From: Capsaspora owczarzaki ATCC 30864
Lineage: Eukaryota > Opisthokonta > Filasterea
Direction: 5' to 3'
Length of the DNA stretch: 64,000 nt
Assembly (NCBI RefSeq): GCF_000151315.2
Contig: NW_011887292.1
Coordinates: 342,358-406,357 of the forward strand
Under the pieces are notes generated by a model. The model saw only the letters and a list, made by a program, of their open reading frames with translations. It ran no database searches and was not told the DNA's origin. Below are positions 10,570 through 20,565 of this stretch, one piece after another. The number at the start of each line of letters is the position of its first letter. Position 1 is the first letter of the stretch. The translations under genes and the position numbers were made by a program.

Positions 10570-11559
10570 CTAGAATGATTCAGATTAGTCAGCTTTTGGC
10601 CAATTCTCATCCCCGTCCCTCTTCTCCTCCGTCAGTCCAGGACGGTGCAGCACACAGTTGGGGGGGGGGGTGACTTGTAATACGCCTCGTTCGTTCGCTC
10701 TCTTCACGACAGAACGGCGAGCGCGTCCTCTCGCTCGCACGGTGAATGAAGATTGAAGCCAATTCAACTCCAACACTCACCCCGACTCATCCCCACTCAT
10801 ACACCCACGACCATCACCAACTTCAACGCAAGCTGGGTCAAGCTGGTCCAGAGGCAAAGCTGGCGCCTGAGCATCACGAACGGCGAATGGAGCGGACTGC
10901 GCTAAACGAGACTACATATCACAGCCACAACAACAACAACCACAGGACCCCGTGCGACGCCATGTCAGCTTGCTGCATGAGACATGCAATGATCAGAGAT
11001 CGTTCTACGAAGGTAATAGTATTGCGGTTGATGATGAGAGTAATGAGAGGGAAATAACCGACTTTGCTGATGGATCTGCGAGTGAGCCATTCCAAATACA
11101 GATGATCCACAGTCTGCAATCCAAAACCAAGACGCGTGTGTGGCGGATGTCGTCGCCTCTGCGCCCCGGTTTTCTGCTAGAATTTTCATTGTCGCACTTG
11201 CCAACCCATCTCCTGATGTTCCACAATGTGTCGGCTCATTCCTTTTTTTGGGTCGCCAACCCCTCCCCCCCCAAAAAAAAAAAAAACGACCGCCTTCGGA
11301 TGGGAGTAGAATGGTAGTGGATGGATTAAAACCGCCGGAGGCATATACGAAGCGCAGAACGCAGTGACCGACCGACAGACACACATTCATTTTTGAAGCC
11401 TCAACTCGATCACAATGTTGCGCTAGAGCTGCTACCTCAGAGCTGCTCGCAATTGCACGACAATCTTTTTTTTTTGTTTGAATGCATCCATCTCGCTGTA
11501 GATCTACAAGCACAAGTATCCTATCTCAGTTTTTTTTGTTTGTTTGTTTGTTTAAAGCG
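10570..11559. other. Divergent intergenic region between LRR gene and secreted-protein gene
   Basis: Holds the promoters of two divergent genes. It contains a G run near 10661-10670, CAC/CAT-rich stretches near 10780-10830, and a C run plus A run near 11262-11286. No coding sequence was recognised. Confidence 0.5.
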
Positions 11560-12186
11560 ATGAGGCTTGTTCTTCTTGTCCTGCTCTCGCTCGCTGCCCT
11601 GGCTGCGGCCAACGCCAACTGGTACTTTTACCGCATGGGCACGTCTTGTGACCGTTGCAACAACGGCAATGTGGTTGTTGACGGCGACAATGTGCCGTGG
11701 GCGCCCGGCTATGAAGACATTGGCCGGATGACCATCACCCGTGCCACCAGCTCGTCGCCGTTCCTGGTCAACGCGACCTCGAGCATGAGAGATTGGAGTA
11801 ACGTTGTTTCCACCAGCGATGGCGCGTGCACGCTGCTGCTGCCTCAAGTCAGTCCACCGCTTTTCGTGATAGTGAACAGCGTTGTCCAAGCCAAGCAGCT
11901 CAGAGTTGTGTTCTTTACCAACCCTTCCTGCTCGCGTCCTGCGTCTCAAAGTACGATTTACGCTATGAGTGGCCTGTGCCAGTTCGTGTCCGACCTGCAA
12001 GGCGCTGGCTCCAGCCAGTCGTTCGTTCAGTTCACGCTCCTGTCAGACAACACTGTCGGCTACGGCGTGTTTGAACTGCTCGGCTGCCGACGCCAAGGAA
12101 CATACACCGGTCGTGGCGTTGCCCGGCTTGGAGAGTGTGCCGAAGTTAAGCAGGATACTTACTACCTTCAGGTGACGCTGGCGTGA
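11560..12186 (+). CDS. Small secreted protein of unknown function
   Basis: One exon of 208 residues. The start at 11560 opens a clear signal peptide (MRLVLLVLLSLAALAAANA, cleavage expected near residue 19). The mature part has no membrane segment, so it is probably secreted or luminal. It has several cysteines, including CDRC near residue 30 and others that could form disulfides, and aromatic and beta-like segments. An upstream ATG at 11482 in the same frame would bury the signal peptide behind 26 residues and is less likely. No family was recognised. A poly(A) signal lies 118 bp after the stop. Confidence 0.75.
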   Translation: MRLVLLVLLSLAALAAANANWYFYRMGTSCDRCNNGNVVVDGDNVPWAPGYEDIGRMTITRATSSSPFLVNATSSMRDWSNVVSTSDGACTLLLPQVSPPLFVIVNSVVQAKQLRVVFFTNPSCSRPASQSTIYAMSGLCQFVSDLQGAGSSQSFVQFTLLSDNTVGYGVFELLGCRRQGTYTGRGVARLGECAEVKQDTYYLQVTLA

Positions 12187-12600
12187 ATCTCGCCCGTTTC
12201 AAGTACATGACGATGGTAATATTCAACGCTTTCGTGCTGTTTCCCAACGCTCCACCGAGTGGAGGAGACGAGTGCTTTTTGTTATGAGACACTTCTCCTG
12301 TCCAATAAAACGTGCCTTGCACAATTACCATCATCATTGAATCAGCATGTCCTGTTCGCACATGTTTGGAATCACACACGACAAGCAGTTATATCGACGA
12401 TCACGACAATATGTACTGGGGCCCCTCGAGGAAACTCGACAATGGGAAGTATTGAAGCCACCGAAGGGTTAGTCCTCACTGTGCAAACACAAGACAAAGC
12501 AAACAAAAACAAACAATGATAAAAAACAAAGTGAGCATCATTGGTCACCCCTCGAAAACACCACCCGGCGTCCCTTTTCATCACTGGGCTCGTCGATAAC
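12187..12600. other. Convergent intergenic region (3' flanks)
   Basis: 3' flanks of the secreted-protein gene (+) and the coiled-coil gene (-). Apart from the poly(A) signal at 12304 nothing is recognised. Confidence 0.5.
12304..12309 (+). promoter_or_regulatory. Poly(A) signal AATAAA for the secreted-protein gene
   Basis: Canonical AATAAA 118 bp downstream of the stop codon at 12186, on the same strand and before the convergent gene ends at 12601. Confidence 0.6.
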
Positions 12601-14438
12601 TCACGGAAGAGTCTTGTAGTAATCGTTCAGGGCTCGTGCCTTTTTCGCAACAACAGCGCCGGCTTCGGCGACCTTCTTGCTCTTGATCTTGCCAGCGACA
12701 AACTGGTTGATGTGATCGCTAAAGTCAAGAGTGGCAGTCTTGAACTCGTCCGCACACTGCACGGCCTTTTGCAGGAGCGCGTTGCGGGTGCGGAACTCTC
12801 GCGGCGCAATCTTGCGCGACAGGGCTGTAATGTCCTTTGTGACCTTGGCAGAGTTTTTCAGCACGCTCGCCAGAGCGCCAGCATCCTCGCCAGCGTCTGG
12901 CAAGTCCTTCGTCAGGAACTTGTGCAGCTTGTCCGACCACAGTTGCAGCTTGACCTTTTGGTCATCGCCGATCGAGATTTCGAAAGCCTCTGTGAAGCAC
13001 GTAGACGAGTAGCATGAGCAACAACCAAGAGCATTTGACGGGCTGTGTCTCGACAAAAACTACTTGTACCAACCTGTCGAGATGAAATCGGGGTCATCCT
13101 CTTCGTCGCTCTCTTCCTGCTTCTTGGCAGCCTCTTCAGCAGCCTTCTGAGCCTCGGCAGCCTTTTGGGCGTCTTCTGCAGCCTTCTTCTTGGCAGCCTC
13201 CTCTGCTTGCCGCTTGCTCTCTGCCTCTGCCTTTCGCTTGAGCTGCGAAATGAGATGAGTCGCGCGAGAATGCAACGCCATCGGATCAAAACACGGAAGA
13301 TGAGCACCTGGGGCAGCGATTCAACCGACCTGCACACACGAGCAAGGACTGAAAATCCACAAAAACCACAAAACAACAAAGGCCATACCACATCCTCCTC
13401 GGATTCGTTCGCAGCCTTGAAGCTGCCAACCTGCTGACGCAGGTGCTGCAGCTCGTAGCGAAGCTTTTCGCGCTCCTCCTTGTACTTGGCAATCTCAGAG
13501 TCCTTCTCAACCTCGCGCTCCTTCAGAAGGGTGATTTCTCCGGTCATGTCGGTAAACTTGGCGAGCTCGCCACGCAGCCGCTCAACCTCCTCGAACGGGT
13601 TGGTAAAGGCCGGTGTCGGGGAGGCCGGGGCGGGTGCTTCCGTTTCCGACTTTTTCTTGAACAGGCTGAGCGTGCCTTTGCTCTGCGTGTTTTTGGCGGC
13701 AGTGCTGGCGGCCACATTCGCAAGCAGAACCTCGTTCTCCTTCTTGACCTTTTCGAGCGTCTTCTTGACCTCCTCCAGCTCCTTCTCGACCGCCTTCTTG
13801 GCTTCGTCGTGAGCCTTGTCCTTGGCCTCGGCCTCCTGCTTGAGCGTGGCGATGGATGCCTTCAGCGCCTTGTTTTCGTCCTCCAACTTGAAGACTATCA
13901 GCCAAGAATCATTCGAAAATCAATACAATCAGTTCCCAAACGCAAGTTCAAACGATTGGGGTCGATAAAAGATGGAGAGTCTTGTGTTTTGAGATTTTTC
14001 TGTTTGAATCTCGGAACAATTTCTCAACCAAACAGACCGCAACAGTAAACTAACAAATAAAAATAACAAAAAGATTCAAAGTATCAGCGCAAATCAGAGC
14101 AGATTCGTGAGGTTTTTCCGGCTCCTTGGTTGAGCAATCCATCACCATCACCACAATCATTACTATTTGCTGTGAGGTTGTTCTTCTTCTTCTTTTGCTT
14201 CTTCTTCTGCTTCTTCCCTCTCTGGCCTCTGGTACGATCAGCACCAGCGGCCCACAAATACAAAACCAATCCAATTTGTGTAGTGACTTTTGGCTTCAAA
14301 ACCACAGCAAAACCACAACGTCACAACAAAGCGCAACAAATGCAACGATGCAACCAATGCAGCCAATGCAACACAAACAAGAGGGAAGCTTACTTTCATC
14401 ATCGGAATCCTAAACAAACAGCGGGTCGCGTTTGAAGC

Positions 14439-14489
<51 letters not shown>

Positions 14490-14907
14490 AAAATAATTCC
14501 AAAATAATATTCAATAACAACACAACTGTGAGAAACCGACAAAAAGGCTCAACGCAAAGACAACCCCAACAAACAAGAGCAGAGTGCAAGCGGGAGTGTG
14601 CTTGTTGTTGCCAAAAAGCCAGCAACCCACAGAGACAGCGAAGAAGGGGAGAGGCACAAACCCACAACAGTCACCGCTTTTTTGTTTGCCCAACTCGCCA
14701 CACTCACTCACTCACTCACTCACACTCACTCACTCACTCACACTCACTCTGCCAATACGACTGCGGACTGTCACTCACCGATGCGTCGTCGTCGTCGTCG
14801 CTGCTCTCGGCCGCCTTGGACTTCTTGGTGCCCTTGCCAGCGTCCTTTGCGCTCTTTGCGCTCTTGGCATCGTCGCCCTTCGCTGGGCTCTTTGCGTCCT
14901 TGCCCAT
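12601..14907 (-). CDS. Charged coiled-coil protein of unknown function, five exons including a 16-nt micro-exon
   Basis: Exons 14907-14779, 14409-14394, 13894 to about 13389, 13242-13074 and 12989-12601 give about 402 residues with matching phases. The N-terminus is Lys/Asp/Ala-rich (MGKDAKSPAKGDDAKSAKSA) and ends in an acidic run continued by micro-exon 2 (DSDDE). Residues about 50-220 form long heptad-like helices rich in Glu and Lys, interrupted by a Pro/Ala-rich linker. An Ala/Glu/Lys helix (KRKAEAESKRQAEEAAKKK) and an acidic patch follow. The C-terminal 130 residues (from EAFEISIGDD) are helical, less biased, and look like a folded domain, but were not matched to a family. Exon 3 could end at 13392 or 13389 (both donors keep phase). 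A cytoskeletal or scaffold role is a guess. Confidence 0.8.
14441..14486. repeat. Poly(A) tract, 46 nt
   Basis: Uninterrupted A run inside intron 1 of the coiled-coil gene (poly-T on the coding strand, about 30 nt from the micro-exon acceptor). Confidence 0.95.
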
Positions 14908-15347
14908 CGCTGTTTAGTTGGGGGGAAAGTGAAATGAGCTCCAGTTCGAATTTGGAAAAAAAGCACACATCCAGTACAAAGTCAATGGAATTGGAATCGG
15001 GTTGCAAAGCAGTGCAAAGCAGTGAATGCGGGTTGAAGGATTTGAAATGCAGGAAGGATTGAACAACCAGAGCCAACCACGCAGCAGCAGAGGACTCCTG
15101 AGACACAATACACACATCGTTCGTGCAATCTGGGTATTTCATGTCAGGAGGATTCTTCGTTCGAGCGGAAGAACTGCGCCAAGCCGAGCTTCAAACGATC
15201 AAACAATTCTCGCTGGCTCGATTTCGATGGTCAGCCTTCAACCCAACTCGAATACAAGTGGCATGGCAAAGTATTACCCAACACACAATGGACTTCTTCA
15301 TCTCATCCTTTTACTCAGTCATATTCATTCATTCAGCTTTGGTCAGA
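14908..15347. other. Divergent promoter region between coiled-coil gene and CENP-O
   Basis: 440 bp between two divergent start codons. No gene is seen. Confidence 0.5.
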
Positions 15348-17094
15348 ATGGCAAGCATTGCGACCATTCACGACACGATCGACCAAGGCACGCTCCAGCA
15401 GCTGGATGCGCTGCACAGTCAGTCCACACGGTAACAAACCCCCCCCCCCAACAACCAAAAGCCCAAGCAGCATGTTGTTGTTGCAAGGGTATTGGAGCGA
15501 GCGTATCTGAGGCAAAGGTGTTGTATGGTCGTACATTGCCCTCTCATTCCCCTCCCCCTCTCCCTCTCCTTCTCCCCTTTGCGCCTCTCCAGCTTGGTCG
15601 AGCTCCAGAATGGAATCAAGCGCAATCACGAGAGCATCGCACTTCTGCGTGCCGAACGAGACAAGGTAACAAAGCCCCAAACGCAAAAACGGATTCAAAA
15701 CGGATTCAAAACTGAGTCGATTTTCCCGCGCTTTTCTTGTTGGCCCTTTCGGTCGCTCATAACGCGGACCTCCATCTGCTTGCGTTTGTTTGTTTGTTGC
15801 GGTGGGGTTTTGTTTGTTAGTTGCTCAATCGGCATCGGTTGCTCAAGCACCGAATTGCCAAGAATCGCAAGGCCATGACCCTCGCAGATGTGCTGGCCAA
15901 AGGCGAACTGCCGTCGTCGTCGTCGTCGTTGGCGTCCACCCAACACAGAGCCGCCGACCTCTTCTCTACAGGTCCAACAGGACGACGTTCGGGACCTGGG
16001 AAGGCCGTGGGAAGAGATGCGGAAGGCGATGAATCGTCCAGAGAGATTCCAGCAGAGTTGCAGCAAGCCGTTGTCGGCAATTCTGCACAAGCAACACAGG
16101 CGCAAGAGGTCAGTCAGGCTTTGATAGAGATTTGCATTGGGCTGCCTGTCGACGCGGTTGTTTTTTGAGGTTGCAGTCAACCGATAGACGATAACATTTC
16201 CGTTGTTTTGTGTTGTTGTTGCTGGCATCCGCAGCTGGACATTGCATACCGCTTGAGTGGACGAACTGCGTTTGCCATCGATACGCATCATGTAGCTCTG
16301 CGATTTGACACATCGCACAAAGGTACGGCCTGGTCACGCGTAGCCCTGTGCGTGTCTGCTGTGTCTCACCTTACCCTCTTCTGCTGAACACTTCCGATTG
16401 CGCATCTGGGTCATGAAATCGATTCACCATCTTCCAGGAAAATACTTTGAAACCTACTATGTCATTGTGTCACTGGGCGCTTCGGATGCAGGAGGCGAGG
16501 ATGCAGTGAAAGTTGTCAAGCACACCATCCCCAGCTTTATCGACTTGTACAGTCTCGCTAAAAGGTATCTTCCACAAGATTTGCAGGTATTGGTCAAAGC
16601 GCACAACTCGTCGTGTTCTCGGTTTGAAAGGGGGCATTTGTTTCGTGCCCGTCTCTTCCTTTCGACTGTTTCTCTTGTTTCCACAGGCGTTTTCAACAGA
16701 AATGTTTACTCTTCTGAATAGCTACGTGGCCCGACGAGTGCAAGTTGCAAGCCTCATCGACATGTTTGACAATGGCACTGATGTGGCGCGGCCCGATTCG
16801 AGTCGGCCACCGCTTGAGCTGGCTGGCGAAATCACGACCTGGCCCGGGTGCAACTACACATCCATTGACATTAAAATGCCTCGCCCGTCGAGATCCGTGC
16901 TCTGTCTCAAAGCAAGCACAGGAGAAGCCCTTCAGCGACCCATTGTCGAGTCCTGGACGGGAAGTGTGTACACGAGCGGTCTTCTGAACGAGGCAGCCAC
17001 TGCTGCCATTCAAATAGCACTTCCACCAGCGAATGGCTTGTTGTTGTGTGATGGTCTGCGCAAGATCACTGCTCACTTGCTGAGCATGCAGTAG
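15348..17094 (+). CDS. CENPO: CENP-O / Mcm21-like inner kinetochore protein
   Basis: Exons 15348-15430, 15593-15665, 15821-16108, 16235-16322, 16438-16586 and 16687-17094 give 362 residues with consistent phases. The N-terminal third is helical (LVELQNGIKRNHESIALLRA) and a Ser/Ala-rich linker follows. The C-terminal half has the features of the CENP-O/Mcm21 family: LDIAYRLSGRTAF, then KYFETYYVIVSL, then KHTIPSFIDLYSLAKRYLPQDLQAF, leading to NSYVARRVQV. In animals and fungi CENP-O pairs with CENP-P in the CCAN/COMA group at centromeres and supports chromosome segregation. The assignment rests on this motif order, since the family diverges fast. The start at 15348 is the first ATG in frame and a splice donor follows 27 codons later. 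Confidence 0.75.
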
Positions 17095-17497
17095 CAGCTG
17101 TCCATTGTAAATTTTTGCAAGTGTTAATGCCAGATTCGTCCGATTTTCAATCGCCGCACTACACGCAGTGCAGTACTTTTGATGAAGAAAAGCGTCATTG
17201 AACGGAAAGGTTGAAATCATGCCCTTCCATCGGGCTGTTGGCTTGGGGGCCCATGTGCCATGTAGCGATGCCCGAACAGCATTGTGAGCGATTCAGAACT
17301 GATCATGCTTAAAAGTCAGTCCTATTCCCTTTGTTTTCGTTTGTTCCTTGTTTTTGAATCCTTTCGCCGTTAATTTGTTTTTTGCTCTGTGATTCTGGTC
17401 ACGCAGCGATTCGCTCAGACAAAAAACAATTCAAAAAAAAAAAAAACTCAACAAAACTCCCAAAATACTCGAGGAAAACGCTGTGTCGGACCAGAAA
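17095..17497. other. Intergenic, tandem (+) genes
   Basis: About 400 bp between the CENP-O stop and the next start. T-rich and A-rich tracts, no gene seen. Confidence 0.5.
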
Positions 17498-20443
17498 ATG
17501 CCCACACGGACTGTGAGCCTGCCTTCCATCGAGTCGAACGAAGTGACGGCGCTACCCGACGCTGCTGAAAAGACCGGCGAGCCGAACCGCAGCCATGAAG
17601 GTGACGCGGAGCGGGGAACGGCGTTCATTTTGGCGCCCGGTTCTCCGTTGCTGCAATCGCGCGACCCCGTCCACCGATACGGTGCCACCGACGCTTGGGA
17701 CACCACAGCCACCACCACCCATCAGCCAGACTCTGTTGCAGGGCGGCGGGGAAGAAGTCAGAGCGCACCTGCAATCGAATCTCTCACATCCAACAAATCG
17801 ATGTGTTTTCCGTTGCCAGCCACGATCGGCGCCGAGAACAACGCTCCATTCGCCTCGACGCCGTCCGAGCACCCGCGGCTCGGACCGGGTAGCTCTGCGT
17901 CTGGTATGATGATCAGATCAGACAAATCGTCGCCCGCTTCATCGATCGTTCGGTTTGCCAGCGAGCCCGACATTGTTCCGGTTGTGCCAAAACAAGCGAA
18001 ACACGCGCATGAAGCACAATCGCCGACCTCCGAGGCGCCGACCTCGATGCCCACGGTTGCCAATGATGGACATCCGGCTCTCTCTGGAGGCGTCTTTTCA
18101 ACAGCTCGTGCTCGGCCGTCGACTCGAGACAGCGGGATTTTATTGAGCGCGGAGGAGATGCGCGAAAGTCCGATGAGCTCGCCAAGTTCCACGCCAAGCC
18201 GATGGAGCGGGCTGAGCTTTGACTCGTCGGATGCCATTAATGCTGCTAGCGGGTTTCTACGCCGCACAGCCAAATCGCGCGCCGGCCGATGGATTCAGCA
18301 GTCGGGCTATCGCTTTTCCAATCTCATCTTGCTTGTCGCTGCACACATGCCGAACGCTCCTGCCACTGTCGCCTGGCTGCTGGCTGTGACCACGCTGGTG
18401 CCTAGCGCTGTCAGCATTGTGGTCTACGGCGTCATTCCGCTCGGAGATTTGGACGACGAAAATCGTTTCGAGCAGCTGGCAGTCTGGGTGTTTGTGATCA
18501 ACCCGCTCACATGGACGTTCTGGGCGTATCTCAACATGGTTGTCTTCACTGGTTGCATCAAAGAGTGTCGTGGCCTTGGCAAGATGCAGCTGTATCTTCC
18601 CGTCATTGCCTTGACCTACATTGTCGAAGTGGCCGTCATGGCAGTGATTATTTGGTTGATTGGAGAGTTTAGCTTTATAGGACTTATTCCGATTGGCATC
18701 TCGTTCATGACCACATGTTGCGGTAAGCAATTGGAACCCCGTGCTTGAGTTTGCGTGGACTGGAAATTCACTGTGGTTTGTGTCTGTTTGTTTGTTTGCT
18801 ACTATGTTTGTTTCAGCGCTCTGGTACTTTCAACGATCAACATGGTCGCACCTTCGAAGCAAACAGCCCTTGTCGTTTCCAGAAACGCCATCGCCTGACT
18901 CTCTCCCTGGTAGCAATCTGGTTGAAGGGCCAAGGCCTCGCGAAGCCCAAGGGCCAACTCCTCGCGCAGATCAAGGGCCGGCCTCTGGCATGAGCGACAA
19001 AGAGGAGCGTTGGGCACGCGCGCACTTGCTTAAGAGCAGTACACTTTCGCAATCTTGGCTCGACGATGTGGAAATTGAGTTTGCGACTTCCGAGAGCATG
19101 GCACATGCAAAGCTAAACCCCAGCCGAGATGTCGAGACTGGCGACCACACGTCATCCCCACCGACGCAGGGAGGCAATCCACCGACTCAGGAAGACGAAA
19201 ACTTGTCATCCGTGGATCCCCGCGCATCTTTCGCTTCCACTGAGGCGAACGCAAATCTCGACGACGACCTTCCTGTGGACATGGAGCTTGCTCGAGAGTC
19301 ACTCCATCAGGCTGCCGTGGCTCGACGCGCGGCGGTGTATCAGTACATGAAAGTCATGCTTGCAGTGGTTCTTTTCATCGGCTGCCTGACCGTCCTTGTG
19401 CTTTTCATCAACATTGGAGACTATGTGGCTCAGCGAGTTCTCGTTGTCATGATTGGCATTGTGGCCTTCATCTTCAAGAAGATTCTGCTTGCTCTCACGG
19501 ATCCCTTCCCACTCGAGAGCGCCATGCTGATCTCGGGCCTGTGGGTTGAGCACTTGCCCGATGTGGTATGTCGGGTCATGAGACCTGTGGTTGCTTTCAC
19601 ATGGTTGGGCTTGAAGAAAAATGTGATTCTGATTCTCGTGCATCACCTTGTTCGACCGCGACAGTTTATCACGATGGCATACCCGTACGTCAGTGAACCC
19701 GCCGGAACATATGCAGTCTTCTTTTTGGTTTCGTTCTTCAAAAATGTGGCGTATCTGCTGTTTCTGACTCCCTAGTAAGGTTCCGCACTGAGGGGATGTG
19801 GATGGTTGAACGCGGTGCTGCTGTTGCAACAACCTGACTGCTGCTGCTGCTGCTGCTGCTGCTCGTTTACAGCTGGTTCCGTTTTCGCATCTGGGTGAAG
19901 GACTTTCTCAAGAATGTCCTATGTTGCAAAGGATGTCACTCTACTCCTGGGAACCGCGCAATTGAAACGGAGGATCCGAACGATCGAGGCCACTCGAACA
20001 ATCGAACTGGCTATCTGCGTCGGCAAACACGATTCTTTTTGTGGAAGGTGCTCAGTCAAATGAGTGGCATTATTTTCTACTTGAGCATCTCTCCCGTCTT
20101 GCGTTTTGGCGTCAACGCGCAGTCCTACCCGTTTGCCGAGAACTCGACTCACCCGGTTCGCGGCATGGACACTGATACCGAGCATCAAGGCATTACTCCG
20201 CGGCAGTATGCTTATAGTGTCATCTTTGCAGCCTGCAATTTTGTCTTTTTGGTCTTTGCCTTGCTCTTTGGGAAGGTCATCATCAAGCGCAAGCTTCCGC
20301 AGCATTACAAGGTGATTACTCGAGCGTTTGTGGACAACTTTATGAACCCTCGCTACTACAGCGAGGTGCTGGCCATTATTTTTGGAAATTGCCTAGTCAT
20401 TGTTGCCATTTTGTCGTTGCCGATGCGAATTTGGTTTGCCTGA
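17498..20443 (+). CDS. Large multipass membrane protein of unknown function
   Basis: Exons 17498-18722, 18817-19774 and 19873-20443 give 917 residues with phases 1 and 2 at the junctions. The first 265 residues are Ser/Pro/Thr-rich and probably disordered and cytoplasmic. About four hydrophobic segments follow (LILLVAAHM..., VWVFVINPLTWTFWAY, and a long one ending ISFMTTC). A second polar loop of about 160 residues precedes another membrane block (VMLAVVLFIGCLTVLVLFI, VLVVMIGIVAFIF, and later segments). The last exon has three more hydrophobic stretches and ends LPMRIWFA. In total about nine to eleven membrane segments are likely. No transporter, channel or enzyme signature was recognised. 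The start is the first ATG (17498). Intron 2 contains a CTG run. Confidence 0.8.
19838..19863 (+). repeat. CTG microsatellite in intron
   Basis: Run of about eight CTG triplets just before the last 3' splice site of the membrane-protein gene. Confidence 0.85.
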
Positions 20444-20498
20444 ACGTTGCACAGTGTTTTTGGAGATTTTTTTTTTGTCTTGTTGAGAAGATACTCGG

Positions 20499-20504
20499 AA
20501 TAAA
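20499..20504 (+). promoter_or_regulatory. Poly(A) signal AATAAA for the membrane-protein gene
   Basis: AATAAA 56 bp after the stop codon at 20443, in the 122-bp space between two convergent genes. Confidence 0.65.
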
Positions 20505-20565
20505 TGTTTGAGGTGACAGTGACTGTTTTCAATTTGTACACACATCTACACCACCATCAAGGCTA

